Notes under the pieces: generated by a model | Told to the model about the DNA's origin: nothing | Seen by the model: only the letters and a program-made list of their open reading frames with translations | Databases searched by the model: none | Shown here: positions 8,434 to 16,695 of the stretch, piece after piece | Layout of the letters: each line of letters starts with the position of its first letter | Numbering within the stretch: the stretch's first letter is position 1 | Program-made: the position numbers and the translations under genes | From: Flavobacteriales bacterium | Lineage (GTDB): Bacteria; Bacteroidota; Bacteroidia; NS11-12g; UBA9320 | Assembly: GCA_020635435.1 (NCBI GenBank) | Contig: JACJZU010000001.1 | Coordinates: 930,001-994,000 of the forward strand | Direction of reading: 5' to 3' | Length of the DNA: 64,000 nucleotides

Positions 8434-10037
8434 TCAAGAAACTGCACTTGCCTACCATCATACTGGCTACACTGATCATAGCCGGTTGCGCTACTATAAA
8501 TATTCCCGAAGGTGGAGAAAAGGACATAAACCCACCCGTTCTGATTCGTTCAAATCCCGACTCTATGGCCATTAATTTCTTGTCCAAAGAGCTCGTTTAT
8601 GAATTCGACGAATATTTCACTGTAAACAATTTTCAAAAACAGTTCCTGATAACACCATCCTTCGACAAACAACTCACTTATGTAGTAAAAGGCAAAAAGC
8701 TCGTAGTTAAACTTCCTGAGTATCCACGGATGAATACAACATATCAGGTGTACTTCGGAGAATCGATTAAGGACCTCAATGAAGGCAACACCCTGAAGAA
8801 CTTCACACGAATATTTGCAACAGGTTCCTTTATCGACTCAAGTTCTTTGAAAGGTCGTATAAACCGAAATGGTCAAGGGGCTGAAAAAGAAGAAAATCTC
8901 AAACTGTTTCTTTACGAATCATTGTCCGATAGTACACTGAGATACCATAAGCCCACCTACATAACCTTCCCGGAAAACAATGGTGCCTTCACATTCAGAC
9001 ATTTAAAACCCGGGAATTACATTGTTGCTGCCCTCAACGACGTAAACAACAATTACCTCCTCGATATTGGAGAACAAATGGCACTTCATTTCCAACCCTT
9101 ACAAACGGATAGTGCGACAGTAGAGCTCATCCTACATACGAATGACGAACGGGACAGCAGTTTTCAACTACGTAGAATACTTCAAAAAGACATCTTAAGC
9201 TATGTAGCGTTAATGCGACCAACCCTTCGCAAACCGACGATCAACTTGCTCTTAGATCCTGATTCTGACAACCCTACTTCGCCAATTTACCAAACTTTAA
9301 ATTCAACCGGCGACAGTCTCTTTTTTACATTAGGTAGCATCCCAAAGGCCGATAGCTTTGAAATACATCTTCAATCAGGTGATAGCACGATCCGATCCGT
9401 TTACCATTTGAAAGCGAGTAGCTTAGATCACCAACTAAAGCTCAGTCTACCTACCACGTTCAACTCTCCAAAAGATCCCATTCCATTGCGAATCAGTTTT
9501 CCGCTGGACAATTCGAATCTGGCAAATCTCGAGATCATCGATATGATAGATTCCTCCGAGGTTGTGGTTGACAGGATCGAACGCAGAGAGCTTACTTATT
9601 GGATCTATCCGTCCAAAGACCTCAGAGAAATGGGACGTTATACCCTAATTCCCAATATCGTGCAAAGGGACACGACTCTGAACAGAATTCACTACACATC
9701 GGATACATTGCGCTTCAACACATCAGGGAGTACAAACACAGGAAGTTTGGAATTCGAGGTAAAAAATAAAACCGAGCAACCATTGATCGTTCAGCTTTCG
9801 AAGAACAATAAAATACACCAGGAGTATTACGTCCTATCTGACACGCTTATCCAAAGCACCTACCTAGACCCTGGAACCTATACCATCCAGGCCATCATTG
9901 ACCGCGATAAAGATAAACGCTACACCAGTGGTTCGCTCTTTCTAAAGCGACCTCCCGAAAGAATCATCCAACTATCGAAGGATCTTGAGGTGAAAAACGA
10001 TTGGATGATCAGAGACCTCACTTTCACCGCAGAATAG
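8430..10037 (+). CDS. Ig-like (SbsA-type) domain lipoprotein
   Basis: This 535-residue protein has a lipoprotein signal (LIIAGCAT, Cys at about 20) and then an N-terminal bacterial Ig-like domain of the SbsA type (residues 30-130, starting GGEKDINPPVLIRSNPDS). This architecture is widespread in Bacteroidota and annotated only as Ig-like domain-containing. A middle beta-sandwich region (about 140-230) resembles a carboxypeptidase-regulatory-like fold, with KPGNYIVAALNDVNNN. The protein is probably surface or periplasmic and lipid-anchored; no enzyme activity is visible. The ATG overlaps the mnmG stop by 4 bases, so the two are probably cotranscribed, although a functional link is not obvious. 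Confidence 0.8.
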   Translation: MIKKLHLPTIILATLIIAGCATINIPEGGEKDINPPVLIRSNPDSMAINFLSKELVYEFDEYFTVNNFQKQFLITPSFDKQLTYVVKGKKLVVKLPEYPRMNTTYQVYFGESIKDLNEGNTLKNFTRIFATGSFIDSSSLKGRINRNGQGAEKEENLKLFLYESLSDSTLRYHKPTYITFPENNGAFTFRHLKPGNYIVAALNDVNNNYLLDIGEQMALHFQPLQTDSATVELILHTNDERDSSFQLRRILQKDILSYVALMRPTLRKPTINLLLDPDSDNPTSPIYQTLNSTGDSLFFTLGSIPKADSFEIHLQSGDSTIRSVYHLKASSLDHQLKLSLPTTFNSPKDPIPLRISFPLDNSNLANLEIIDMIDSSEVVVDRIERRELTYWIYPSKDLREMGRYTLIPNIVQRDTTLNRIHYTSDTLRFNTSGSTNTGSLEFEVKNKTEQPLIVQLSKNNKIHQEYYVLSDTLIQSTYLDPGTYTIQAIIDRDKDKRYTSGSLFLKRPPERIIQLSKDLEVKNDWMIRDLTFTAE

Positions 10038-10479
10038 ACTAATTTATTGATTATCAGATATATATTAATCAAAAATCGAACCTAAACGTTTAAACGCTTA
10101 TAAACACTTGTCGGTGTAAAAACTGTTAAAATTAAACTTGCACAGTTCAGATTAACGATATCAACCTCCAAAGTCTGATTTATGCCAAATCTCCTAACAG
10201 CTTAATAACATTAAAAGCAGGAAGACATAACCCACAACCATTATGCTACTAACTTTAATTACGAACATAACCAATCATAACTCACTGTATATCAGAATAT
10301 AATCTACTCTAAGGCTGAACAAAACATGTGGAATAAAAAAACTGACTAGCCAAGCCAACCCTCTATCCACATATCCACCGCACTAAAGAAATAAGAACTA
10401 TCTTTTTTAAATATTAATACTTATTACAAGTGTGTTGATTCGTTCATATCACTCTGGCCCATAGGTTGAGTTCGGGTTG
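10038..10479. other. oriC: candidate chromosomal replication origin (oriC)
   Basis: This is the only gene-free stretch over 300 bases in the window. It is strongly AT-rich; for example 10401-10426 contains 24 A/T of 26 and no G, which would suit a DNA-unwinding element. DnaA-box-like sequences occur (see separate entry). Strand composition flips across it: + strand genes to the left have C well above G and those to the right have G well above C, as expected where leading strands diverge. mnmG, a frequent origin neighbour, and two parS sites lie within 4 kb. dnaA is not adjacent, which is common in Bacteroidota. An imperfect AT-only hairpin (arms 10047-10053 and 10066-10072) near the left end may end the upstream transcript. 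Confidence 0.7.
10363..10379 (+). promoter_or_regulatory. two tandem DnaA-box-like sites
   Basis: CTATCCACA (10363-10371) matches the TTATCCACA DnaA box at 8 of 9 positions, and the overlapping ATATCCACC (10371-10379) matches at 7 of 9, in the same orientation. Weaker candidates are TTATAAACA at 10098-10106 (8 of 9 to TTATNCACA), TAACCCACA at 10228-10236 and, inverted, TGTGGAATA at 10327-10335 (both 7 of 9). They lie left of the most AT-rich part at 10401-10426, the usual box-then-unwinding arrangement. No perfect box was found. Confidence 0.5.
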
Positions 10480-10487
10480 TATTTTTG
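10480..10487 (+). promoter_or_regulatory. TAnnTTTG -7 box of pheS
   Basis: TATTTTTG fits the Bacteroidota -7 consensus and ends only 6 bases before the pheS ATG at 10494. A transcript starting at the usual distance would be leaderless or nearly so. A TTG -33 element at correct spacing is not seen. Confidence 0.5.
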
Positions 10488-10493
10488 TCCTCT

Positions 10494-11513
10494 ATGACGC
10501 TTGAAGAAAAAATTCAATCACTCCGGAAGCAAGTTGAGGCTTTGCACTTTCAAACTGAGCAGGAACTTGAGGAGTTTCGAGTGAATTACCTTTCGAGGAA
10601 GGGCGTGTTGAATGACCTTTTTGAAGAGTTCAAGAAGGTACCGTCTGAATTGAAGAAGGAACTGGGTTCAAAACTGAATGAGGTAAAGATACTCCTGCAG
10701 GAGACTTTTGATGAAACCAAAAAAAGCCTCGAGGCAGGTGAATCAGAGTCAAATGACGTAGACAGGTCTCTGCCTGGTCCTCGGTTGGCAATTGGTTCCA
10801 GACATCCATTGCGCATTGTAGAAAACCAGATGATCGAAATATTTCAGAAGCTGGGATTTGATCTGTCTGACGGGCCGGAGATAGAGGATGACTGGCACAA
10901 CTTCTCGGCTTTGAATTTTCCTGAAAATCATCCCGCCAGGGACATGCAGGATACCTTCTTCATAGCCCCTGATATTTCATTAAGAACGCATACAAGTTCC
11001 GTTCAGGTTCGGGTTATGGAGCGGCAAAAACCCCCTATTCGCACCATATCACCGGGGCGTGTATACAGGAATGAAGCTATTTCGGCGCGATCGAATAGTT
11101 TTTTTCATCAGATAGAAGGGCTTTATATTGACAAGGGTGTATCCTTTGCAGATCTCAAGCAGACCTTGTATCTGTTTGTTCAGGAATTCTTTGGGCAGGA
11201 TACGAAGGTTCGATTCAGACCGAGCTATTTTCCATTTACTGAACCTTCAGCGGAGATGGACATATTCCTGGGAACGGAAACTGAAGCCGACAAGCGTCTG
11301 ACAAAGGGTACGGGCTGGTTGGAGATACTTGGTTGCGGAATGGTGGATGTTCAGGTTTTGGAGAATTGTGGAATAGACAGTGAGGTCTATTCAGGCTTTG
11401 CCTTTGGTATGGGTATAGAACGCATTACCATGTTCAAATATGGGGTTAAGGATCTCCGAACCTTTTTTGAACATGACAAACGATTCCTCGAACAATTTCA
11501 TTCATTGAGTTAA
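10494..11513 (+). CDS. pheS: phenylalanine--tRNA ligase alpha subunit
   Basis: 339 residues from the ATG (MTLEEKIQSLRKQ); an upstream TTG at 10485 overlaps the -7 box and is unlikely. An N-terminal coiled coil (residues 1-90) precedes the class II synthetase core, with motif 2 around RVYRNEAISARSNSFFHQIEG and motif 3 GFAFGMGIERITMFKYGV. The protein pairs with PheT to charge tRNA-Phe in the cytoplasm. No pheT is adjacent; in Bacteroidota the two subunit genes are usually apart. It is the first gene right of the candidate origin and lies on the leading strand, so its dosage should be high. Confidence 0.96.
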   Translation: MTLEEKIQSLRKQVEALHFQTEQELEEFRVNYLSRKGVLNDLFEEFKKVPSELKKELGSKLNEVKILLQETFDETKKSLEAGESESNDVDRSLPGPRLAIGSRHPLRIVENQMIEIFQKLGFDLSDGPEIEDDWHNFSALNFPENHPARDMQDTFFIAPDISLRTHTSSVQVRVMERQKPPIRTISPGRVYRNEAISARSNSFFHQIEGLYIDKGVSFADLKQTLYLFVQEFFGQDTKVRFRPSYFPFTEPSAEMDIFLGTETEADKRLTKGTGWLEILGCGMVDVQVLENCGIDSEVYSGFAFGMGIERITMFKYGVKDLRTFFEHDKRFLEQFHSLS

Positions 11514-11526
11514 GACGTGGAAAGTG

Positions 11527-11556
11527 TTGTATTAAGCCTTGAACGCCGTAACTTTG
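11527..11556 (+). promoter_or_regulatory. promoter of the tRNA-Pro gene
   Basis: TTG at 11527-11529, a 19-base spacer, then TAACTTTG at 11549-11556: a good match to the Bacteroidota TTTG/TAnnTTTG promoter with ideal spacing. The tRNA 5' end is 20 bases downstream of the box. Confidence 0.7.
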
Positions 11557-11576
11557 CCGACCATTCCGAAATGGAA

Positions 11577-11651
11577 CGGGATGTAGCTCAGTCAGGTTAG
11601 AGTACACGTCTGGGGGGCGTGTGGCCGCTGGTTCGAATCCAGTCATCCCGA
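11577..11651 (+). tRNA. tRNA-Pro, anticodon GGG
   Basis: The full cloverleaf can be folded. The acceptor CGGGATG pairs with CATCCCG (11644-11650) and the discriminator is A. The anticodon stem CACGT/GCGTG encloses the loop CTGGGGG, with anticodon GGG at 11612-11614. The T arm GCTGG-TTCGAAT-CCAGT is complete. CCA is not encoded directly after the discriminator. A dedicated promoter and a terminator hairpin bracket the gene. Confidence 0.95.
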
Positions 11652-11664
11652 CACCAGCAAAATG

Positions 11665-11696
11665 AAATGCTCCTTGAATTTTCAGGGAGCATTTTT
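11665..11696 (+). terminator. intrinsic terminator after tRNA-Pro
   Basis: AAATGCTCC (11665-11673) pairs with GGAGCATTT (11686-11694), a 9-base stem with a 12-base loop, followed by a T-rich tract. It overlaps the 3' end of the convergent terC gene, whose last codons form its right arm, so it may also end that transcript. Confidence 0.8.
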
Positions 11697-12455
11697 GTTT
11701 AGAGCTTTTTCCGTCAGGATTTTCTTTTGATATCTGGTTTGAACGATATCAGTAAGAACCAATATACCGATTACAAAGTAGAATGTGGTTTTACTCATGT
11801 GCACGATCTCGTTGCCGAAGAGTTCCAGATTAGCAAGCTCACCACCTTCGGTTATGAGCATGATACCAACTACGAAGAGTATAAAGAGGCCGAGCACTTC
11901 GTACATTCGATTTTTTTGGAGAAAAACGGAAACTTTTTCGGCCAAAACGATCATGAGTACTCCACTTATAACAATGGCAGAGGCCATTACCCAAAATACC
12001 TTGGTAAGAGCCAGGGCGCTTAGAATGGAATCGAAGGAGAACACGAGGTTCATCAATACGATCCACAGGATCACCTCTGCAGTAGATTTCTGATCTCCCT
12101 CCATACCGATCACGACCTCGTCAATATGCATCATGTGCCAAATTTCCCGCATGGCCGTGTAGAGAATAAAGATCCCACCGGCGAGAACAATTAAGCTATG
12201 GAAATTTACATCAGCGTGTATAATTTCTTTGAAATGAATGTGCAGAAAGGGATCTTGAACTTTTTGAATGATGTTGATCACGACAAAAAGCAGCGCTATT
12301 CGCAGGACGATAGCTATGGCAATTCCCGTTTTTCGAACCATGGATCGCTTTTCTTCCGGGGCATTTTTACTCTCCAGGGAAATGTAGAGGAGATTATCGA
12401 AACCGAGTACAGCTTGAAGCAATATGAGCATCAGAAGGGTTATGATATTTTCCAT
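11682..12455 (-). CDS. TerC family integral membrane protein
   Basis: 257 residues with about seven hydrophobic segments. The two family-defining acidic motifs inside membrane segments are present: GFDNLLY near residue 20 and FSFDSIL near residue 140. TerC proteins (named from tellurium resistance) include manganese exporters such as MeeF/MeeY and Alx, so a metal-ion transport role in the inner membrane is plausible. The substrate is not determined here. The gene stands alone on the minus strand and shares its 3' end with the tRNA terminator. Confidence 0.88.
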   Translation of the reverse strand: MENIITLLMLILLQAVLGFDNLLYISLESKNAPEEKRSMVRKTGIAIAIVLRIALLFVVINIIQKVQDPFLHIHFKEIIHADVNFHSLIVLAGGIFILYTAMREIWHMMHIDEVVIGMEGDQKSTAEVILWIVLMNLVFSFDSILSALALTKVFWVMASAIVISGVLMIVLAEKVSVFLQKNRMYEVLGLFILFVVGIMLITEGGELANLELFGNEIVHMSKTTFYFVIGILVLTDIVQTRYQKKILTEKALNKNAP

Positions 12456-12617
12456 AATTGAGCTTTTAGCGAATGTGATACGATCAACAATATTACTTCA
12501 CAGCACTTATTTGGTACCTGAAAATCACGAAATAACACTGTACTGGATGAAATCGAATAGGCGTATACATGCTAAAAGGAGTTACTTTGAAATGAATTGT
12601 AGTTTCTTGGAAATCCA

Positions 12618-13817
12618 ATGTCTGAAAAAATAAATGAGCCAGTTCTCACGAACAGGAATCTTCTGGATCGATTCGTATTCACGAGAGAGTATACTGAACG
12701 GCTTGTGGAATTCCTGCAAGTTGAGGACTTTGTCATACAACCCACTTTGTTTGTAAGTCCTCCGAAATGGCATTTAGCCCATACGACATGGTTCTTCGAA
12801 GAGTTTGTGTTGGCTCGTGAGGATCGATATGTTCGCGTTAATCCGGAATACGCTTACTTATTCAACAGCTACTACAACGATATAGGATCAAGGATCCCCC
12901 GAATACAGCGGGGGATGCAAACGAGACCTACTGTGGCAGAGGTATTTGAATACAGAAAAAGAATAACCGAGTCCGTGGTAGAAGAATTGTTGAGGGAGCA
13001 AAACAATCCCGACAATGCCACATTGATCGAGTTGGGTATTCAGCACGAACAACAACATCAGGAATTACTACTTACCGATATCAAGTACATTTTGGGCACG
13101 CAGTACCTCAGGCCGGGATATGCCCAGGATGTATTCCAAAGTGGTACTGAACACATTCCGGTCACTACAGAGGAATACATTTCCATTTCTGGTGGTGTTT
13201 ATGCCATAGGCCATGAGGGGAATTCGTTTCATTTTGACAATGAGAGACCAAGGCATAACACGCTGTTGAGTGATTTTAAGATCTGTGACGGACTTGTTCG
13301 AAATGCCGATTATTTAGAATTCATAGCAGATGGTGCTTACAATAATCCGATGCTCTGGCTTGATGAAGGCTGGAGTTGGATCAATCAGCACATGATCAAT
13401 GCACCGATGTATTGGGAGATGAAGCATGGCATCTGGATGCACTATACATTGGATGGTTTAAAACCGGTGGAGCCAGAAACCCCGACAACACATGTGAGCT
13501 ACTACGAAGCCGATGCATTTGCAAATTGGCAGGGTAAACGACTACCAACGGAGTTCGAATGGGAGATAGCATCAGAACATTTCGCGTGGGGTGATCGCTG
13601 GGAATGGACCTGCAGTTCTTATGAAGGCTATCCCGGTTACAGGGCGGTTCCAGGGGCGATTGGGGAATACAACGGCAAATTCATGATCAATCAACGTGTG
13701 TTGCGTGGAGGTTCTTTCGCAACACCCAACGGTCATAGCAGAAAGACGTATCGAAATTTCTTCCATCCGGACATGCGTTGGCAATACACTGGGATACGAT
13801 TGGCTGCGCGACTTTGA
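12618..13817 (+). CDS. egtB: ergothioneine biosynthesis protein EgtB (sulfoxide synthase)
   Basis: The 399-residue protein joins an N-terminal DinB-like helical domain and a C-terminal formylglycine-generating-enzyme fold (LRGGSFATPNGHSRKTYRN near the end), the EgtB architecture. The three-His iron site is visible as His55 (WHLAHTTWFFE) and His143/His147 (HEQQHQE). An FNSYY motif (residues 82-86) carries the paired tyrosines seen near the active site of cysteine-using EgtB types. EgtB couples a sulfur donor to N-alpha-trimethylhistidine using O2. egtD follows 24 bases downstream. No egtA or egtC is nearby, which fits use of cysteine directly, but that is inference. Confidence 0.9.
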   Translation: MSEKINEPVLTNRNLLDRFVFTREYTERLVEFLQVEDFVIQPTLFVSPPKWHLAHTTWFFEEFVLAREDRYVRVNPEYAYLFNSYYNDIGSRIPRIQRGMQTRPTVAEVFEYRKRITESVVEELLREQNNPDNATLIELGIQHEQQHQELLLTDIKYILGTQYLRPGYAQDVFQSGTEHIPVTTEEYISISGGVYAIGHEGNSFHFDNERPRHNTLLSDFKICDGLVRNADYLEFIADGAYNNPMLWLDEGWSWINQHMINAPMYWEMKHGIWMHYTLDGLKPVEPETPTTHVSYYEADAFANWQGKRLPTEFEWEIASEHFAWGDRWEWTCSSYEGYPGYRAVPGAIGEYNGKFMINQRVLRGGSFATPNGHSRKTYRNFFHPDMRWQYTGIRLAARL

Positions 13818-13841
13818 CCCTATAATTCAGAACGGGAACAA

Positions 13842-14789
13842 ATGGATCAGGAATTTTTAAAAGATGTATGCAAAGGGCTTGAACAAAGTCCAAAAAAGCT
13901 CAGTTCCAAATATTTTTACGACACACGAGGTGATCGGTTATTCAAAGAGATCACGACATTGCCTGAATACTATTTAACGAGGGCAGAAACAGAAATACTG
14001 GAAGAACAGGGTGCTTTGATATCGAACTACGTAAAGGAAAACGATAAAGCACTGGAGGTTATCGAATTTGGATCAGGAGATGGGATGAAAACGGCGATAC
14101 TTCTCCGGAAGCTTGGAGCGGGAGGGATCAGCTATTCACCGATCGACATTTCCATGCATGTTCTTCGGCTGAGCTATGAAAATTTATCCGATCAGGTACC
14201 TGAGATCATCGTAGATCCGATTGAAGCAAGCTATGATGAGGCATTGGATATCTTATTGTCCCGGCCTAGGTCTGGGAAGAGGCTGATCTTATTTTTAGGG
14301 TCGAACATTGGAAATCTGGCAATGCCGGAAGCGCAGAAGATGATCCGGGGAATGGCCAAGATCCTGGATGAAGGGGATCATTTGCTATTGGGGGTTGATA
14401 TCAAGAAGGATCCGGAGACCATACGCCGTGCTTACAGCGATGCTGAAGGAATAACGGCAGCATTCAATTTGAATCTTCTTGAACGAATGAACCGCGAGCT
14501 TGAGTCAAATTTCGAGATCCAGTATTTCAAACACTACGCTGCGTACATTCCGGAAACCGGTGAAGCCAGGAGTTATTTGGTTTCCACACGCGAACAAGTG
14601 GTTAACTTTCCCGGTGCAGGTAAGGAATATAAATTCTCCGAAAATGAAGCCATTCATACTGAGAGCAGCTGGAAATACGATAAACAGATGATCGAAGAGC
14701 TTATACAGGACTCAGGTCTTTCGCAAACCGCGAGCTTCAGCGATAGACGGGGCTATTTTCAGGACATTGTATTCCGGAAAATGGGATAA
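13842..14789 (+). CDS. egtD: L-histidine N-alpha-methyltransferase EgtD
   Basis: This 315-residue SAM-dependent enzyme trimethylates histidine to hercynine, the substrate of EgtB. Family marks are the N-terminal PKKLSSKYFYDTRGDRLF, YYLTRAETEIL, the SAM-binding VIEFGSGDGMKT (about residues 69-80) and LFLGSNIGNL (about 149-158). The length matches characterised EgtD proteins. It lies directly downstream of egtB, so the two form an operon, and it ends 4 bases from the convergent PLP-enzyme gene that may supply the last step. Confidence 0.93.
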   Translation: MDQEFLKDVCKGLEQSPKKLSSKYFYDTRGDRLFKEITTLPEYYLTRAETEILEEQGALISNYVKENDKALEVIEFGSGDGMKTAILLRKLGAGGISYSPIDISMHVLRLSYENLSDQVPEIIVDPIEASYDEALDILLSRPRSGKRLILFLGSNIGNLAMPEAQKMIRGMAKILDEGDHLLLGVDIKKDPETIRRAYSDAEGITAAFNLNLLERMNRELESNFEIQYFKHYAAYIPETGEARSYLVSTREQVVNFPGAGKEYKFSENEAIHTESSWKYDKQMIEELIQDSGLSQTASFSDRRGYFQDIVFRKMG

Positions 14790-14793
14790 GGGG

Positions 14794-15903
14794 CTACAGT
14801 CCTTTACGGATTATTTCGATCACACGCAGGACCTCTTCTTCCATATTGTAAAAGTGCCAGCCGAACCGGGCGTAACTTAACCTGCGGTTGAAACGTATAT
14901 CGGCATCGTTTAATAGAGCGTATTGTTGCTGTGAGAGGTCCGCACTTACAATACCGGAGCGTTCAAACTCCGATTCTGCTGAAAGATGTTCAATTCCCAA
15001 TTTTTCCAACTCGTGAATAAACAGGGTAGAAAGTGCCAGAACTCTGGTTGAGAGGGCAAATGGATCCATAGAAATCAGTTGATCCAGTGCGGCGGAGAAT
15101 CTGGTGAAGGACACATGATCGAGATGTCCGGGCTCCAAACAGCGGATGGATTCTTCAAAGCTGTATTGGTCGCCATTGAAATCATAGCTGTTAAAACCAG
15201 CCACTTTAAAGTGAAAATTTTCCAGAAGATGATCGGCCACATAGACAAAAGCATTTCCAAACCCAGCCAAAACCCACTTGTATCCACTGCCGATAACGAT
15301 ATCCGCCGGGGTTTTGGACAGGTTGAGGTGGAAGGCACCAAGGGCCTGGGTCACGTCAATACAAGTGATGATATTTTCATTCCGGCAATAGGTGCATAGT
15401 TCGTCTAATTCAACCCGAAAGCCCGAAAGCCATTGAACCCAGCTAATAGCTACTATGCCCGGTTTATACCGATCGATAAGGTCTATGATCTCTTTGGTAC
15501 CGGATCGTTCAACGTCAAAAGACAGTCGGATCACAGACTTCATATTGATGTCGAAAGGGGCCGTGAGCGAAGGGTACTCATTTTCAAGCACCAGAACCGG
15601 CAAATTGCCATCCAAACTGTGAATCAGGAGGTTGAGGCCGATTGATGCATTCGGAACCAACGCCAGGTTTGAAACACTTGTGTTTAGGTACCTGGCCAGA
15701 GTTTGTTTTACATGTTGTTGTCCGGAGCGCACCCAATAGTTCCGCGATCCATCCGGGTCATCCTGAAAACTCCGGTCCACGTTCAAACCAATATGAACGG
15801 TTTGATCGGACATGACCCCGTTTGAGCTTGTATTGGCATAAATGTTTCCGGGAAGATGATAGTTAGCCCGAATAGCTAGATAATCGGTTTTACGCACTGA
15901 CAT
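14794..15903 (-). CDS. PLP-dependent aminotransferase class V-like enzyme (possible ergothioneine C-S lyase)
   Basis: 369 residues with the class V aminotransferase/cysteine desulfurase fold: the PLP-pairing Asp in CIDVTQALGAF and the Schiff-base Lys in GSGYKWVLAGFGNAF. It lacks an obvious cysteine desulfurase active-site loop. The gene converges on egtBD with a 4-base gap. EgtE, the lyase that finishes ergothioneine, belongs to this fold class, so this protein is a reasonable candidate, but the sequence alone does not prove it. A kynureninase-like or isopenicillin-epimerase-like activity is an alternative. Confidence 0.65.
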   Translation of the reverse strand: MSVRKTDYLAIRANYHLPGNIYANTSSNGVMSDQTVHIGLNVDRSFQDDPDGSRNYWVRSGQQHVKQTLARYLNTSVSNLALVPNASIGLNLLIHSLDGNLPVLVLENEYPSLTAPFDINMKSVIRLSFDVERSGTKEIIDLIDRYKPGIVAISWVQWLSGFRVELDELCTYCRNENIITCIDVTQALGAFHLNLSKTPADIVIGSGYKWVLAGFGNAFVYVADHLLENFHFKVAGFNSYDFNGDQYSFEESIRCLEPGHLDHVSFTRFSAALDQLISMDPFALSTRVLALSTLFIHELEKLGIEHLSAESEFERSGIVSADLSQQQYALLNDADIRFNRRLSYARFGWHFYNMEEEVLRVIEIIRKGL

Positions 15904-15950
15904 CGGCTTTTTACTAAGAGAAGGTTAAATTAGCCTTTAAAAATGAATAT

Positions 15951-16160
15951 ATGAGCAATACGATCTTAGGCGTTTTGGTGATAGGTGCGGGAGTGTTTTC
16001 GCTCCTTGCCAGCCTATTCAATTGGGAGTTTTTCTTCACGAACTATCGCGCACGGTTTTTTGTGAAGTTATTTGGCCGTCAAGGTGCCCGGATCTTTTAT
16101 TCCTTACTGGCCTTGTTTATGTTCTTTATTGCCTATAAAATATTCACTAGTCCGGAATAG
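15951..16160 (+). CDS. small two-helix membrane protein, Imm17-like
   Basis: 69 residues with hydrophobic helices at about 5-22 and 47-65 separated by a basic amphipathic stretch (NWEFFFTNYRARFFVKLFGRQGARIFY). The arrangement and the W-x-F-F/R-A-x-F-F/F-G-R-x-G-A-R-I-F-Y pattern resemble small Bacteroidota proteins annotated as Imm17 family immunity proteins. No toxin gene is adjacent, so a role in immunity is doubtful here. Its 3' end overlaps the convergent SRPBCC gene by 14 bases. Confidence 0.6.
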   Translation: MSNTILGVLVIGAGVFSLLASLFNWEFFFTNYRARFFVKLFGRQGARIFYSLLALFMFFIAYKIFTSPE

Positions 16161-16686
16161 GGGTTGAAGATTGCCCGGCCTTTAGGAGAGACTCTAATGT
16201 CCTGCTCCCTCGGAGGGCTTGTTCCTTCATGCCTTTTTTTGCGCCGATCAGCGAGAACCGCATTGCCCGTTTAAGAGCCGTGACCTGAGATTGAATGTGT
16301 ACCGTGTTGAAATCGTTGTTTGAAACGATGCTTACACGATGATCGATCTGAAGCAGATCGCGAACTGTTGTACGAAGTGACAAGTCATTTTCCCTTAGAT
16401 CGGTTATTTCCTCCATGGTGTGCAAAGAACCATCTCCTTTGAAAAAGAGCTCACGAGCGGAACCCATTCTTGCCGGGTAGGGTTCAAATCGTTCCGCAGA
16501 GTCCAGGTTCTCCATCCACAGGGTGAATTGATCAGATTCGATGAAATACTCCAGAATTGCATCCGTGTCTGCCGATGTTTGAAAGGACAGCTCATAACGA
16601 ACAGTTCTGGGTGTAAGGAATAACAACGCAAGCACGCCGAGAATGAGGAAACCGAGAAAGATCAGCGCGTAACTTAGGATTTTCAT
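16147..16686 (-). CDS. membrane-anchored SRPBCC-like protein
   Basis: 179 residues: one N-terminal membrane helix (about 5-26), then a domain that reads like an SRPBCC/START-type hydrophobic-ligand fold (RYELSFQTSADTDAILEYFIESDQFTLWMENL). Function unknown. It is the last of four minus-strand genes (AlkD, LexA-like regulator, TM-PH-TM protein, this one) separated by 9 bases or less, so probably the end of that operon. The larger protein at 19063 has the same helix-plus-SRPBCC arrangement. Confidence 0.6.
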   Translation of the reverse strand: MKILSYALIFLGFLILGVLALLFLTPRTVRYELSFQTSADTDAILEYFIESDQFTLWMENLDSAERFEPYPARMGSARELFFKGDGSLHTMEEITDLRENDLSLRTTVRDLLQIDHRVSIVSNNDFNTVHIQSQVTALKRAMRFSLIGAKKGMKEQALRGSRTLESLLKAGQSSTPIPD

Positions 16687-16695
16687 GTTGGTAGT

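Noticed and set aside
10098..10106. TTATAAACA as a strong DnaA box
   Set aside because: It lacks the central CAC typical of functional boxes, so it is listed only as a weak candidate within oriC.
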